Shown: positions 44,958 to 52,493 of the stretch, piece after piece
How the letters are laid out: each line of letters opens with the position of its first letter
Position numbering within the stretch: position 1 is the first letter of the stretch
Source of the DNA: Paenibacillus sp. FSL H3-0469
GTDB taxonomy: Bacteria; Bacillota; Bacilli; Paenibacillales; Paenibacillaceae
Length of the DNA: 64,000 nucleotides
Reading direction: 5' to 3'
Assembly: GCF_038051945.1 (NCBI RefSeq)
Contig: NZ_CP150302.1
Location: 2,914,001-2,978,000, forward strand
The notes under the pieces: generated by a model
Seen by the model: only the letters and a program-made list of their open reading frames with translations
What the model was told of the DNA's origin: nothing
Database searches by the model: none
Program-made: the position numbers and the translations under genes

Positions 44958-45936
44958 CGGAGATCACATCTTCAGCCGCCAGATCTTTGGTCAGCAGTCC
45001 TTTTTCACGGGCCCAGGCAAAAGCAGCCTCCACTTCCTTCACATCCACCTGATTCGCAGGCAGATACTCCGGCACCTTAATCTCATTCTTCAGCGTGTCC
45101 GGATAACCCACTTCCTTAATAATCAGGTCGATATATTCCGACTGGTCGTGCGTTTTCATATAATCTACAGCCTCATCATAAGCGGCGTACATATCGCGGA
45201 TTCCCTGGCCCTTGGCATCAATGGCACTCTGCGGAAAAGCCAGCACAAACGGATTGACACCCGCGCTGTGGGTGGAGCTGAGAACGCGCAGACCGGCAGA
45301 GCGGCCCATCGTTACAAAAGGCTCCGGCAAAACAGCCGCATCCGCCTTATTATTCTTAAGCAGCTCCAGACGAGTTGGAATCTGCGGCACTTCCGTTACG
45401 GTAATATCGGCTTCTGTCAGGCCTGCCTGCTTCAGCATCATGGCGACAGTATACTGGGTGGAGGTATTCTTGGACAGGATGACGGTCTTCCCCTTAAGGT
45501 CCTTAACCTCTTTCACTTCATCATTTCCGGTCAGCAGGTCGAATTCACCTGTGGTCGTGCTGGTGATTTTGACATCGAGTCCTGCTTCGTTATAGATCGA
45601 GATCGCCACCAGATCTGCACTGAGGCCATCTACTTTGCCCGCCTGAAAAGCCACATCACGATCCTTCGCGCTCTTGAAGGTTTGGATATCCAGGTTCACC
45701 TGATGCTTCTGATCAAATCCCTGCTCATGAGCAATAATAAAAGGAATCGCATCGATGGATGGCAGCAGTCCCAGCGATATCGTAACAGCCTCAGCAGGTG
45801 CAGCTGCAGCAGCTCCTGTATTTGCATTCTTGGCATTTCCTGCCTGATTTGCGCTACCGCATCCGGCAGCTGTCACGCTGACAGCAGCAGTCAGTACGAC
45901 TAGCTTCATAAGGTGTTTCCAGTTTCTTGTCTTCAT
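44938..45936 (-). CDS. ABC transporter substrate-binding lipoprotein, NitT/TauT type
   Basis: The lipoprotein signal ends in VTAAGCGS (about residue 25). The mature part has the NMT1/SsuA-like periplasmic-binding fold (SLGLLPSIDAIPFIIAHEQGFD, FQAGKVDGLSADLVAISI, VILSKNTSTQYTVAMMLKQAGL). The start at 45936 (MKTRNWKHL) has GGGGGAATTAAG upstream. It is the first gene of a three-gene importer operon (binding protein, ATPase, permease). Sulfonate, nitrate or a pyrimidine-like substrate are all possible. No sulfur-operon gene and no nitrate reductase lies nearby. Confidence 0.9.
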   Translation of the reverse strand: MKTRNWKHLMKLVVLTAAVSVTAAGCGSANQAGNAKNANTGAAAAAPAEAVTISLGLLPSIDAIPFIIAHEQGFDQKHQVNLDIQTFKSAKDRDVAFQAGKVDGLSADLVAISIYNEAGLDVKITSTTTGEFDLLTGNDEVKEVKDLKGKTVILSKNTSTQYTVAMMLKQAGLTEADITVTEVPQIPTRLELLKNNKADAAVLPEPFVTMGRSAGLRVLSSTHSAGVNPFVLAFPQSAIDAKGQGIRDMYAAYDEAVDYMKTHDQSEYIDLIIKEVGYPDTLKNEIKVPEYLPANQVDVKEVEAAFAWAREKGLLTKDLAAEDVISDVQFKK

Positions 45937-46101
45937 GAATCTTAATTCCCCCATCTCTTATCGGTTACGCTTCATGCGAATTTATTCACATACATAGTAC
46001 ACCCATTGTCCTATTTTGTATATTTATAAATTTAAATATCAGTCTTCTAATGTCCAATATGTTCATGGAATTCTTTTTACAGCAGCACCCAATAATGACG
46101 C

Positions 46102-46116
46102 AAATATGCTATAATG
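46102..46116 (+). promoter_or_regulatory. Extended -10 promoter of the coiled-coil gene
   Basis: TGCTATAAT (46107-46115) gives a TGN-extended -10 with a perfect TATAAT; no good -35 is present. The start would be about 68 bp before the ATG at 46190. Confidence 0.55.
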
Positions 46117-46189
46117 ACCTGTACCTATTCCGCAGGTATCCCCCTTCAAGCGGCAGTCCTACTCCAACCTCTCTAAGGAGCTGTGCCCT

Positions 46190-46756
46190 ATGAGCGATGT
46201 AATTCTCCAGCAGATTCTTGCCGAGCTGCAAGGAGTGAAGTCTGAAATTACAGAATTAAAATCGGAGATTTCAGTAGTTAAATTCCAAGTTACAGGAATG
46301 AAGTCCGAAATCACAGAATTAAAATCCGAAATTTCAGGAGTTAAATCCGAAGTTACAGGAATGAAGTCTGAAATCACAGGGATCAAATCCGAGATTTCTG
46401 GATTGAAGGCCGATGTTAAAAATCTTCAGACAGAATTCACTTCATTCAAGACTGAAATTACGGCCGAGCTGGTGATCATCAAGGATGAAATTGAAAACAT
46501 CAAGTCAGACATCTTTACCATCAAGGATGATATCGTTACCGTCAAGGCTGATATCGAAAGCATCAAGGAAGATACGAAGCTAATTCCGCTGATTCAACAG
46601 GCGGTGTCCAAGGTCAACACTGAAGTCGTTGCTGGCCGGGATTCTCTGGAGCGGATCGACCGGAGCCTGCGAGGACATGACGCAACGCTGGATATACTGG
46701 CACGGCGTTCTATAGATCAGGAAGCTGAATTGAAACGTTTAGCAGCTTCTGCATAA
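46190..46756 (+). CDS. Coiled-coil protein with 11-residue-type repeats
   Basis: About residues 12-130 form a long coiled coil built from a repeated KSEITELKSEISGVK/MKSEVTG pattern: I/V at regular 3-4 spacing, mostly Lys, Ser and Glu elsewhere. The C-terminal 50 residues are a second helix (VNTEVVAGRDSLERIDRSLRGHDATLDILARR). There is no signal peptide. It resembles phage or spore coiled-coil proteins only in composition, so I give no function. AAGGAG is 9 bp before the ATG. The DNA of the first part repeats too, suggesting growth by duplication. Confidence 0.75.
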   Translation: MSDVILQQILAELQGVKSEITELKSEISVVKFQVTGMKSEITELKSEISGVKSEVTGMKSEITGIKSEISGLKADVKNLQTEFTSFKTEITAELVIIKDEIENIKSDIFTIKDDIVTVKADIESIKEDTKLIPLIQQAVSKVNTEVVAGRDSLERIDRSLRGHDATLDILARRSIDQEAELKRLAASA

Positions 46757-46768
46757 CATCCTGCCCCG

Positions 46769-46804
46769 AAGCGACCGCCCTCCCGGCTGCCGCTTTTTTT
46801 GTTG
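46769..46804 (+). terminator. Terminator of the coiled-coil gene
   Basis: AAGCG and GCC pair with GGC and CGCTT (46769-46795) around a CTCCC loop, followed by seven Ts. Confidence 0.75.
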
Positions 46805-46911
46805 CCCGTATGTAGTCCATCCCACACGGACATTATTCTCTTAGACAAATACAAACCCAGGTATCACAACATTATTCCTTATTTATTTGTCTTTTAGAGG
46901 CGGACATCACA

Positions 46912-46939
46912 TTGATTTATTGATTATCCATGTTATAAT
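46912..46939 (+). promoter_or_regulatory. Sigma-A promoter of the small ORF at 47009
   Basis: TTGATT (46912-46917), a 16-bp spacer and a perfect TATAAT (46934-46939), about 65 bp before the ribosome binding site AAGGAGG. Confidence 0.75.
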
Positions 46940-47008
46940 GAAAGCGTAACCAGGATAGATGTCCCAGAGGTTCATTACCGTATTTCATCGCCAAGGAGGA
47001 TGAATGCA

Positions 47009-47194
47009 ATGCTGGCAGGAATTAAGGAACTGAAGAATTGGGTAACCGGGATGTGGCAGCCGGGCATGGCTTCCGGAGAAGAAGATTACCGGAAGATGGA
47101 ATATAGTGCACATCGCCATCTGCACACACCGCCAACCCCAAGTCCGCTTACTTACGAACAGGAATCACGCATCAAGACCGTCAAATTTCACTAA
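47009..47194 (+). CDS. Small hypothetical protein, 61 aa
   Basis: A good promoter, AAGGAGG 9 bp upstream of the ATG and a terminator downstream make this a real gene. MLAGIKELKNWVTGMW begins a short amphipathic helix; the rest is polar with a Pro-rich part (HTPPTPSPLTYEQE). An ATG three codons earlier lies too close to the ribosome binding site. No family recognised. Confidence 0.65.
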   Translation: MLAGIKELKNWVTGMWQPGMASGEEDYRKMEYSAHRHLHTPPTPSPLTYEQESRIKTVKFH

Positions 47195-47239
47195 TTTTCA
47201 ATTAGATGTATATATAGAACACCCTCCACCTATCAGGTT

Positions 47240-47286
47240 AAGGCCGCTAAGGAACGGGAGCATCCCGGTTCAGGCGGCCTTTTATT
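47240..47286. terminator. Terminator between the small ORF and the alpha/beta hydrolase gene
   Basis: AAGGCCGC (47240-47247) pairs with GCGGCCTT (47275-47282); an inner arm AACGGGA/TCCCGGTT extends it. TTTATTT follows on the plus strand. It can serve both converging genes. Confidence 0.8.
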
Positions 47287-47298
47287 TGTGACACTACA

Positions 47299-48135
47299 TT
47301 ATCTCGCCAACCACCGCAGGATCGTCTGTGCCGCTTCCACATAGCGCTGTCCTACAAGCAGGCCGGTATGGGTGGTGCCCCAAAGACCTGCATAGGTTGC
47401 ACGGAAATACGCTGCATTGGCTCTGCCCCGGCGCTCTTCCTCATCACTGTTAACCGCATGGATCACCAGACAAGGGCAAGTAATGGACCCGCTGTCTACA
47501 GGTACCCCTTCTGCCCCGAAGTGATAAGAGAAGGTTTGAAACGCCTTGGCAGACTCCATCGTCAGGTATTTCCGCTGAAACGCTATGTCCTCTGCCGTCT
47601 CATCCAGGCTGGTCTCGTCTTCGCGAACCGGAGCGGGCACTACATTACCTGGTACCGTTCTGACGATATCCGTATATGGAACCTCCTCATGTACCTCTCT
47701 GCATAGACTTGAATCCATCAACACAAGACCGGCCAGCCCGGCCCTCTCCGCCACCTTCTGGCTAAGAATTCCGCCCATACTGAACCCGATCAGGACAGGA
47801 GTAACTCCGCATTCAGCCTGGATCACCTGCACTACTTCATGGATATCCCCCAAGTAATCTTCAAAGGTAATCTGCGTCATATCCAGCACCCGGCTCCGGT
47901 AATGACTTCTCAGATTCATCACATAACACGTCCAGCCTTCACGGATGAAATGGGGAATGTACTTGCTCCACATCCAGCTTCCGGTATACGCACCGTGTAC
48001 AAACAGCAGGGGTACCTTATCTTCCTGTTCTTGGTTTTCCAAAGACTCTTCTCCCTTGTAAATCTCCAGATACAGATCATGCTCACCGACATATCTCTCT
48101 GTATGCGGCGGTAACTCATCAGTGTAGTCTCTCAT
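47299..48135 (-). CDS. Alpha/beta hydrolase
   Basis: An alpha/beta-fold esterase or lipase-like enzyme of 278 aa. The oxyanion motif LLFVHGAYTGSWMW is near residue 45, the nucleophile elbow is GFSMGG (Ser near 115), and LVIHAVNSDEE with TTHTGLLVGQR gives likely acid and base residues. GGGAAGGACATTACA precedes the ATG. The palindrome AGTTTGATATCAAACT sits 22 bp upstream, as before marR, so the MarR protein probably controls it. Substrate unknown. Confidence 0.9.
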   Translation of the reverse strand: MRDYTDELPPHTERYVGEHDLYLEIYKGEESLENQEQEDKVPLLFVHGAYTGSWMWSKYIPHFIREGWTCYVMNLRSHYRSRVLDMTQITFEDYLGDIHEVVQVIQAECGVTPVLIGFSMGGILSQKVAERAGLAGLVLMDSSLCREVHEEVPYTDIVRTVPGNVVPAPVREDETSLDETAEDIAFQRKYLTMESAKAFQTFSYHFGAEGVPVDSGSITCPCLVIHAVNSDEEERRGRANAAYFRATYAGLWGTTHTGLLVGQRYVEAAQTILRWLAR

Positions 48136-48156
48136 TGTAATGTCCTTCCCGTAATT

Positions 48157-48172
48157 AGTTTGATATCAAACT
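48157..48172. promoter_or_regulatory. MarR-type operator 1
   Basis: AGTTTGATATCAAACT is a perfect 16-bp palindrome between marR and the alpha/beta hydrolase gene. An identical copy overlaps the marR promoter (48622-48637). Confidence 0.85.
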
Positions 48173-48187
48173 ATAACACAAATTTTT

Positions 48188-48610
48188 TTAGAAATTATGA
48201 TTGATTTTCATTAAAATCGTCAGTAAAGTCTTCTGCTCTTCTTCCGTGATATCGCGGTAGAACTGCTTCAGCATGGCAGAAGAGACCGATTCAAATACCG
48301 GCTCCAGCTCCTTCCCCTTCCCGGTTAGAGTAACATATACGTACCGGGTGTCCTCCTGATCCCTCTCCTTCGTAACCAGTCCCAGCCGGACCAGCTTATC
48401 CACAAGTGCTGTAACTGTAGATTTGTCCTTATGAATATATGCCGAGATCTCGGCCATGGTGAGTCTGTGCTTAGACAGCAGCGCATACAGAATATCCCCG
48501 TGTGAGGTGGCAATGCCGTTTACTCCCTGCTTCGCCATCTCTTGTACGATGAACCGGTTAACCTTCTCGCGGATCTTTGATATAAGTGAAATAGCATCTC
48601 TGGTTTCCAT
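48188..48610 (-). CDS. MarR-family regulator
   Basis: A winged-helix repressor: MAEISAYIHKDKSTVTALVDKLVRLGLVTKERDQEDTRYVYVTLTGKG (residues about 50-100). The ATG at 48610 (METRDAIS) lacks a Shine-Dalgarno site and lies 7 bp after the -10 box, so the mRNA is probably leaderless. It has 140 aa. The gene is probably autoregulated through the palindrome in its promoter spacer, and it is read together with the hydrolase 52 bp downstream. The ligand is unknown, perhaps an oxidised or phenolic compound. Confidence 0.92.
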   Translation of the reverse strand: METRDAISLISKIREKVNRFIVQEMAKQGVNGIATSHGDILYALLSKHRLTMAEISAYIHKDKSTVTALVDKLVRLGLVTKERDQEDTRYVYVTLTGKGKELEPVFESVSSAMLKQFYRDITEEEQKTLLTILMKINHNF

Positions 48611-48616
48611 AAATGA

Positions 48617-48645
48617 ATTATAGTTTGATATCAAACTAATGTCAA
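48617..48645 (-). promoter_or_regulatory. Consensus promoter of marR with the operator in its spacer
   Basis: TTGACA (48645-48640), a 17-bp spacer and TATAAT (48622-48617) on the minus strand: a perfect sigma-A promoter. Six bases separate the -10 from the marR ATG. Confidence 0.9.
48622..48637. promoter_or_regulatory. MarR-type operator 2
   Basis: AGTTTGATATCAAACT is the same perfect palindrome as operator 1, filling most of the -35/-10 spacer of marR, so bound protein would shut the promoter. Confidence 0.88.
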
Positions 48646-48658
48646 TAGATCAGTTCTT

Positions 48659-49018
48659 CTACTCTTCGGAGTCCTCATCAAGCAGCATGATTTCCTCGCC
48701 CCGCTGCTGGCGGATCGCAATATTGGTTCTCCCCCAGGAGCACATCAGGTCAATGATCTCATTGGCTGTGATCCCATACTCGGTGATGTAATATTCCACC
48801 TTGGGCGGCATTTGGCTATAGACCAACCTGCCGATGATCCCATCCCGTTCCAGCTCGCGGAGCTGTTGAATCAGAACCTTTTGCGAGATGCCCGGAATAC
48901 TGCGCTGCAGTTCACTCGTCCGCTTGGTCCCCGACATCAGTATACATATGATCAGCGACTTCCACTTCCCGCCGATAATCTCAAGCGTCGCCTCAATCCC
49001 TAAATGATATTGCTTCAT
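48659..49018 (-). CDS. HxlR-family regulator
   Basis: A 119-aa winged-helix protein: IIGGKWKSLIICILMSGTKRTSELQRSIPGISQKVLIQQLRELERDGIIGRLVY is the HxlR domain. Family members often sense quinones, aldehydes or formaldehyde and control a divergent oxidoreductase. Here a flavodoxin-fold oxidoreductase gene lies divergent, 193 bp away. There is no Cys near the N-terminus, so the usual Cys6-type thiol switch of YodB/HypR is not apparent. GAGGTGCCGGG precedes the ATG. Confidence 0.92.
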   Translation of the reverse strand: MKQYHLGIEATLEIIGGKWKSLIICILMSGTKRTSELQRSIPGISQKVLIQQLRELERDGIIGRLVYSQMPPKVEYYITEYGITANEIIDLMCSWGRTNIAIRQQRGEEIMLLDEDSEE

Positions 49019-49109
49019 CCCGGCACCTCCTCAGCAGTCATAACAATGCGCTGATCTAATGATTACTATTCTGCCACATCCGGCACTCTATTCCAATGCA
49101 CACCTTGAG

Positions 49110-49122
49110 GTAACCTTGTTAC
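49110..49122. promoter_or_regulatory. Candidate HxlR operator
   Basis: GTAAC-CTT-GTTAC is a perfect inverted repeat between the divergent HxlR and oxidoreductase genes. No second copy was seen. It is a candidate from location only. Confidence 0.4.
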
Positions 49123-49211
49123 TTCATTGTGTGTATTTACATTTTCAGGAACTTACAAAATAATAGAAGCAGCTGCACAACATAAATTATACACCGGAAA
49201 GGTGATCCCTA

Positions 49212-49742
49212 ATGACAACCCTGGTAATCCTGGCACACCCCGATATAGAGGCTTCAAGAGTGAACCGGAGATGGAGACAAGAGCTGCTGCTGCATCCTGA
49301 GGACGTTACGGTCCACGAGCTCTACAAGGAGTACCCGGACTGGAGCATCGATGTTCCGCGGGAGCAGCGTTTATTGGAGGCGCATGACCTGATTATTTTC
49401 CAATTCCCCTTATACTGGTACAGCTACCCCCCGCTGCTGAAAAAGTGGCTGGACGATGTGTTCACTCACGGCTGGGCTTACGGCTCGAGCGGCAACAAAC
49501 TGAGGGGTAAGAAACTGGGCATAGCTATGACCATTGGCGATAAAAAGGAAAACTACCTGCCAGCCGGGTCCGTTTCTTTCACTGTAGATGAGATCATCGC
49601 CCCGTTCCAGGCCAGTGCCATCCATGTCGGCGCAACCGCCCTGCCGTACTTCGCCGTGTTCGGCGCTTCCTTCCAGGCGAGTGATGATGAAATCAACCAG
49701 AGCGCTGAGGAGTATCTGGCGTATATCAATCAGAACCGGTAA
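49212..49742 (+). CDS. Flavodoxin-fold NAD(P)H oxidoreductase
   Basis: A quinone-reductase-like protein of the KefF/YwrO/MdaB group, 176 aa. It shows the N-terminal TLVILAHPDIEASRVNRRWRQEL, the FQFPLYWYSYPPLLKKWLDDVFTHGWAYG core (FMN-binding loop) and LGIAMTIGDKKENY. It likely reduces quinones with NAD(P)H via FMN. GGAAAGGTGATCCCT precedes the ATG. Divergence from an HxlR gene suggests control by that regulator. Confidence 0.92.
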   Translation: MTTLVILAHPDIEASRVNRRWRQELLLHPEDVTVHELYKEYPDWSIDVPREQRLLEAHDLIIFQFPLYWYSYPPLLKKWLDDVFTHGWAYGSSGNKLRGKKLGIAMTIGDKKENYLPAGSVSFTVDEIIAPFQASAIHVGATALPYFAVFGASFQASDDEINQSAEEYLAYINQNR

Positions 49743-49749
49743 TGTGCTG

Positions 49750-50511
49750 CTAGTCCCGCTTCTTCCCGACCGCGCCAAGGTAGATTACAAATTCATCATC
49801 GCCATCCAGTTCGAGCACCTCATCAATCAGCTGCTGATCATAGATTCCGATGGCACAAGCTCCGGCCCCGATGGATTCACTGGCCAGGTACAGATTCTGG
49901 CAGACATGCCCGGCATCAATGAGAATTTTTTTGTGCGCGGAGATATCATATTTCCATTCGGACCGGTATGGGGTGGTGCTCCAGGCGAACAGAACGGCAG
50001 CCTTCCTGGCGAAGTTGGGGACAAAGGGCTGATCCAGCGTAATCGCATCAATCTTCTGCTCCAGCTGGTCTAATTCAAACATAAATAACAGCTTGTGCTC
50101 CACAGGAAGGTACCGGTAGATGCCCTGCGGTATGCCTACCACCCGCATAATCAGCAGATAGGTCTCAAACGTATGGGTCGCCCCGCTACAGGGTACCGTC
50201 CGCAGAGTCAGTCCATTCTTGCTCATTCCCGTAATGCCCTGGGTGGCCCATAGTAGATAGGATAGCTCTTCCAGACTTAGCATGTCAGCGGAATAGAATC
50301 TTGTACTCCTTCTTTGGCCAATGCAATTCACAATATTGTTCTGACTCACAACGTCCCGGCTGACCTCAGGCAATTCAATGATCCGCGATCCTTCATCATA
50401 GGGCTTCACAATCGGCGGCTGCGCGATGCCCTTCATCTTATCTGTTTTGATCTGCTTGAATTCATGAAAATTGGATTTCAGCAGTTGTCTTTGTTGTTCG
50501 TATCTTGTCAT
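49750..50511 (-). CDS. SagB/ThcOx-type nitroreductase-family dehydrogenase
   Basis: The FMN-binding nitroreductase fold shows IGQRRSTRFYSADMLSLEELSYLLWATQGI near residue 70 and RTVPCSGATHTFETYLLIMRV. The C-terminal part carries KILIDAGHVCQNLYLASESIGAGACAIGIYDQ, typical of the SagB group. In peptide-toxin clusters such enzymes oxidise azolines; here there is no cyclodehydratase or precursor peptide, so a stand-alone redox role is more likely. The ATG at 50511 (MTRYEQQ) has GGGAGGTAC upstream. It has 253 aa and converges with the oxidoreductase gene. Confidence 0.9.
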   Translation of the reverse strand: MTRYEQQRQLLKSNFHEFKQIKTDKMKGIAQPPIVKPYDEGSRIIELPEVSRDVVSQNNIVNCIGQRRSTRFYSADMLSLEELSYLLWATQGITGMSKNGLTLRTVPCSGATHTFETYLLIMRVVGIPQGIYRYLPVEHKLLFMFELDQLEQKIDAITLDQPFVPNFARKAAVLFAWSTTPYRSEWKYDISAHKKILIDAGHVCQNLYLASESIGAGACAIGIYDQQLIDEVLELDGDDEFVIYLGAVGKKRD

Positions 50512-50610
50512 AAAAGTACCTCCCGAATTAAAAGAGCATAGCTTCAATGTACCACTCCCTCAAAAAAAGATTGTGATTTCATTCACTTTTACTCTTATCA
50601 GTTAACAAAA

Positions 50611-50740
50611 ACCAAACCTTCCCTCCCCAACAGGGAAAGGAAGGCCTACATACGATACTCTGAAGCACGGCAGCTAAATTCTCAGCTCTCCAAGCCTATT
50701 CCGTTAGGAATACCTGTTGCGAACGGCCTATACGTCAGCT
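50611..50740 (-). pseudogene. Degenerate 3' end of gerE (remnant)
   Basis: Reading the minus strand, this stretch aligns over about 120 bp with the last codons, stop and terminator of gerE at 61440-61560 (shared GGCCGTTCGCAA, CTTGG.GAGCT, TAGCTGCC, CTGCTTCAGAG). It has base changes and small indels and no open frame (an in-frame TAG appears before the gerE stop position). The hairpin at 50617-50644 can still serve as terminator of the glycan operon. Confidence 0.7.
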
Positions 50741-50757
50741 GTACAGTATTGTGCTGC

Positions 50758-52479
50758 TTAGATTTCCTTCTCAGCTTCCAAAATCAGCCGGTAGCCTTTC
50801 TTGCCCTCCCGGACAGCAAATCCCCAAGCCTCAGCGGCTGTCCAGGCCGGATCACTGCCCAGCCGGACCTCGAAGGCCTGACAGACTGCGGCCCGCCCGC
50901 GTAATTCTTCATCGGCTCCGGGTTCCGTCGTCCCGGCAGCCTTCCGCCGCAAGGCTCTCCACAGCTCTACATCCGCAAGCGCTCTGTGCAGCCAGGGTCC
51001 TGCTTCTTGCTTGAACTTGGAATTCTCCATTTCAAGCAACCGGTAAGAGACGCTCTCCAGGCGGTCGAAATACGCGTCAAGCCTGCGGATATCTTTGCTG
51101 CGCACAGCCTCATTCAGTTCCTCATATCCGCCGCTATAGAGCTGGCTGTTCAGATTCTGGCTACAGAAGAACATCATGTCGTCTGCCAGTTCTCCGGCGA
51201 ATTCCCGGACCGACAGCTCCCAGGACAGCTCCGGCATATAACGCTCACTGTTCCACATATAGTCGGCCATGGTGTTCAGTGTAATCTTGGAGCATTCCCA
51301 CTGAACCATCGGATTCGCTACCACGGCCTGATGTCCGGTCTGGCCAAGCTGGGAATAACGTCCGCGAACCGGGTCCAGAAACAGCCGGTCGTAGTCGGCA
51401 TCATTGACAGGGATGTTGTCCCACAGCCACAGCTGATGTCCGTAATAGGTGTAATTATCCCGTGCCTGCCTGCTCCCGACCTGCCGGGCAAAGACGGCCG
51501 AGCCGGTCCAGAATACCTTGATATCCGTATGCAGCTGCTCACGGATATCCCGCTTATATTCGCTATCCCGGCAGGACCAATACTCGGAGGGGCACATCAC
51601 CAGGCTGACCTTCTGCAATTGACGGCTTAAATAGTCATAGACACGGTTAGCCACATAAGCATGCGCCAGCCCGGAGCGCTCCAGGTAATGAAGGTTCTCC
51701 CCTGACAAGGCGTAGTCGATGTCGTCCATCAGCAAGGCGAAATGCCGCACCCCGATGGCGATCATCGCTCCCAGCTTCGCTTCCAGACTGGCAAAATCAT
51801 CCTCACTACGAAACTGCAGATCATTCCCCGGACTAATGCAATAATAGAAGTCCACCAGCTGCGTATCGCATTCCTGCTTCAGCTCGCGAATCTGCTCGAA
51901 CATAGCCTCTGGATAAGGCTCACGCCACAGCTCACGGTGATAGGGATCATCCTTGGGAGCATGCATGAAGGTGTTCATTCGATGAGCTGCCAGATAACGC
52001 ACAGCATCGATCCGGTCAGCCCAGCTCCACGGCGTGCCATAGAAGCCTTCAATAATGCCGCGAACCGGAAAAGAGGGTTCATCGTGAATGGCAGCCACGG
52101 GCAATCGGCACTTGCCTTCCTCTACCCTCAGCAGCCGGTGCAAGGCGTCCATCCCATATCTGATTCCTCTCTTATTGGAGGCAGCAATGTTAATTTTGCC
52201 GTCCTTACCGATGTCCAGCCGATAACCATCGGCCTTAAGCGATCCCTCATATTCAAGCTCCAGCCTGATATTGCCCGGCTCGGGTGATTCTTCTCCTTCT
52301 CCAGGCGGTTCAATGATCATAATCGGGCCATCTGCAGCAAGCGGGCCTTCATATTTCTGAATCATGGAGAACGTTGAAGACAGCTCAATTCTCAGCTGCT
52401 GCCCTTCCAGCAACAGCTCTTCGCCCTGATCGTAGTAATCCCGGAAGAAATACTGGCGTTCCTGTAGCGGCATAGTCAT
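50758..52479 (-). CDS. GH84-type beta-N-acetylglucosaminidase
   Basis: The segment PVRGIIEGFYGTPWSWADRIDAVRYLAAHRMNTFMHAPKDDPYHRELWREPYP and the catalytic LLMDDIDYALS (two adjacent Asp) are those of GH84 (O-GlcNAcase/NagJ family), which uses substrate-assisted catalysis on beta-linked GlcNAc. An N-terminal alpha/beta domain (about 130 aa) precedes it. There is no signal peptide, so it probably acts in the cytoplasm on imported oligosaccharides. The ATG at 52479 has GGGGAG 8 bp upstream. It has 573 aa and is the last gene of the glycan operon, 14 bp after the GHL10 gene. Confidence 0.88.
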   Translation of the reverse strand: MTMPLQERQYFFRDYYDQGEELLLEGQQLRIELSSTFSMIQKYEGPLAADGPIMIIEPPGEGEESPEPGNIRLELEYEGSLKADGYRLDIGKDGKINIAASNKRGIRYGMDALHRLLRVEEGKCRLPVAAIHDEPSFPVRGIIEGFYGTPWSWADRIDAVRYLAAHRMNTFMHAPKDDPYHRELWREPYPEAMFEQIRELKQECDTQLVDFYYCISPGNDLQFRSEDDFASLEAKLGAMIAIGVRHFALLMDDIDYALSGENLHYLERSGLAHAYVANRVYDYLSRQLQKVSLVMCPSEYWSCRDSEYKRDIREQLHTDIKVFWTGSAVFARQVGSRQARDNYTYYGHQLWLWDNIPVNDADYDRLFLDPVRGRYSQLGQTGHQAVVANPMVQWECSKITLNTMADYMWNSERYMPELSWELSVREFAGELADDMMFFCSQNLNSQLYSGGYEELNEAVRSKDIRRLDAYFDRLESVSYRLLEMENSKFKQEAGPWLHRALADVELWRALRRKAAGTTEPGADEELRGRAAVCQAFEVRLGSDPAWTAAEAWGFAVREGKKGYRLILEAEKEI

Positions 52480-52493
52480 ATGCATCTCTCCCC

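Noticed and set aside
49750..50511. Azole-peptide (SagB) biosynthetic cluster
   Set aside because: No cyclodehydratase, YcaO protein or precursor peptide is nearby.
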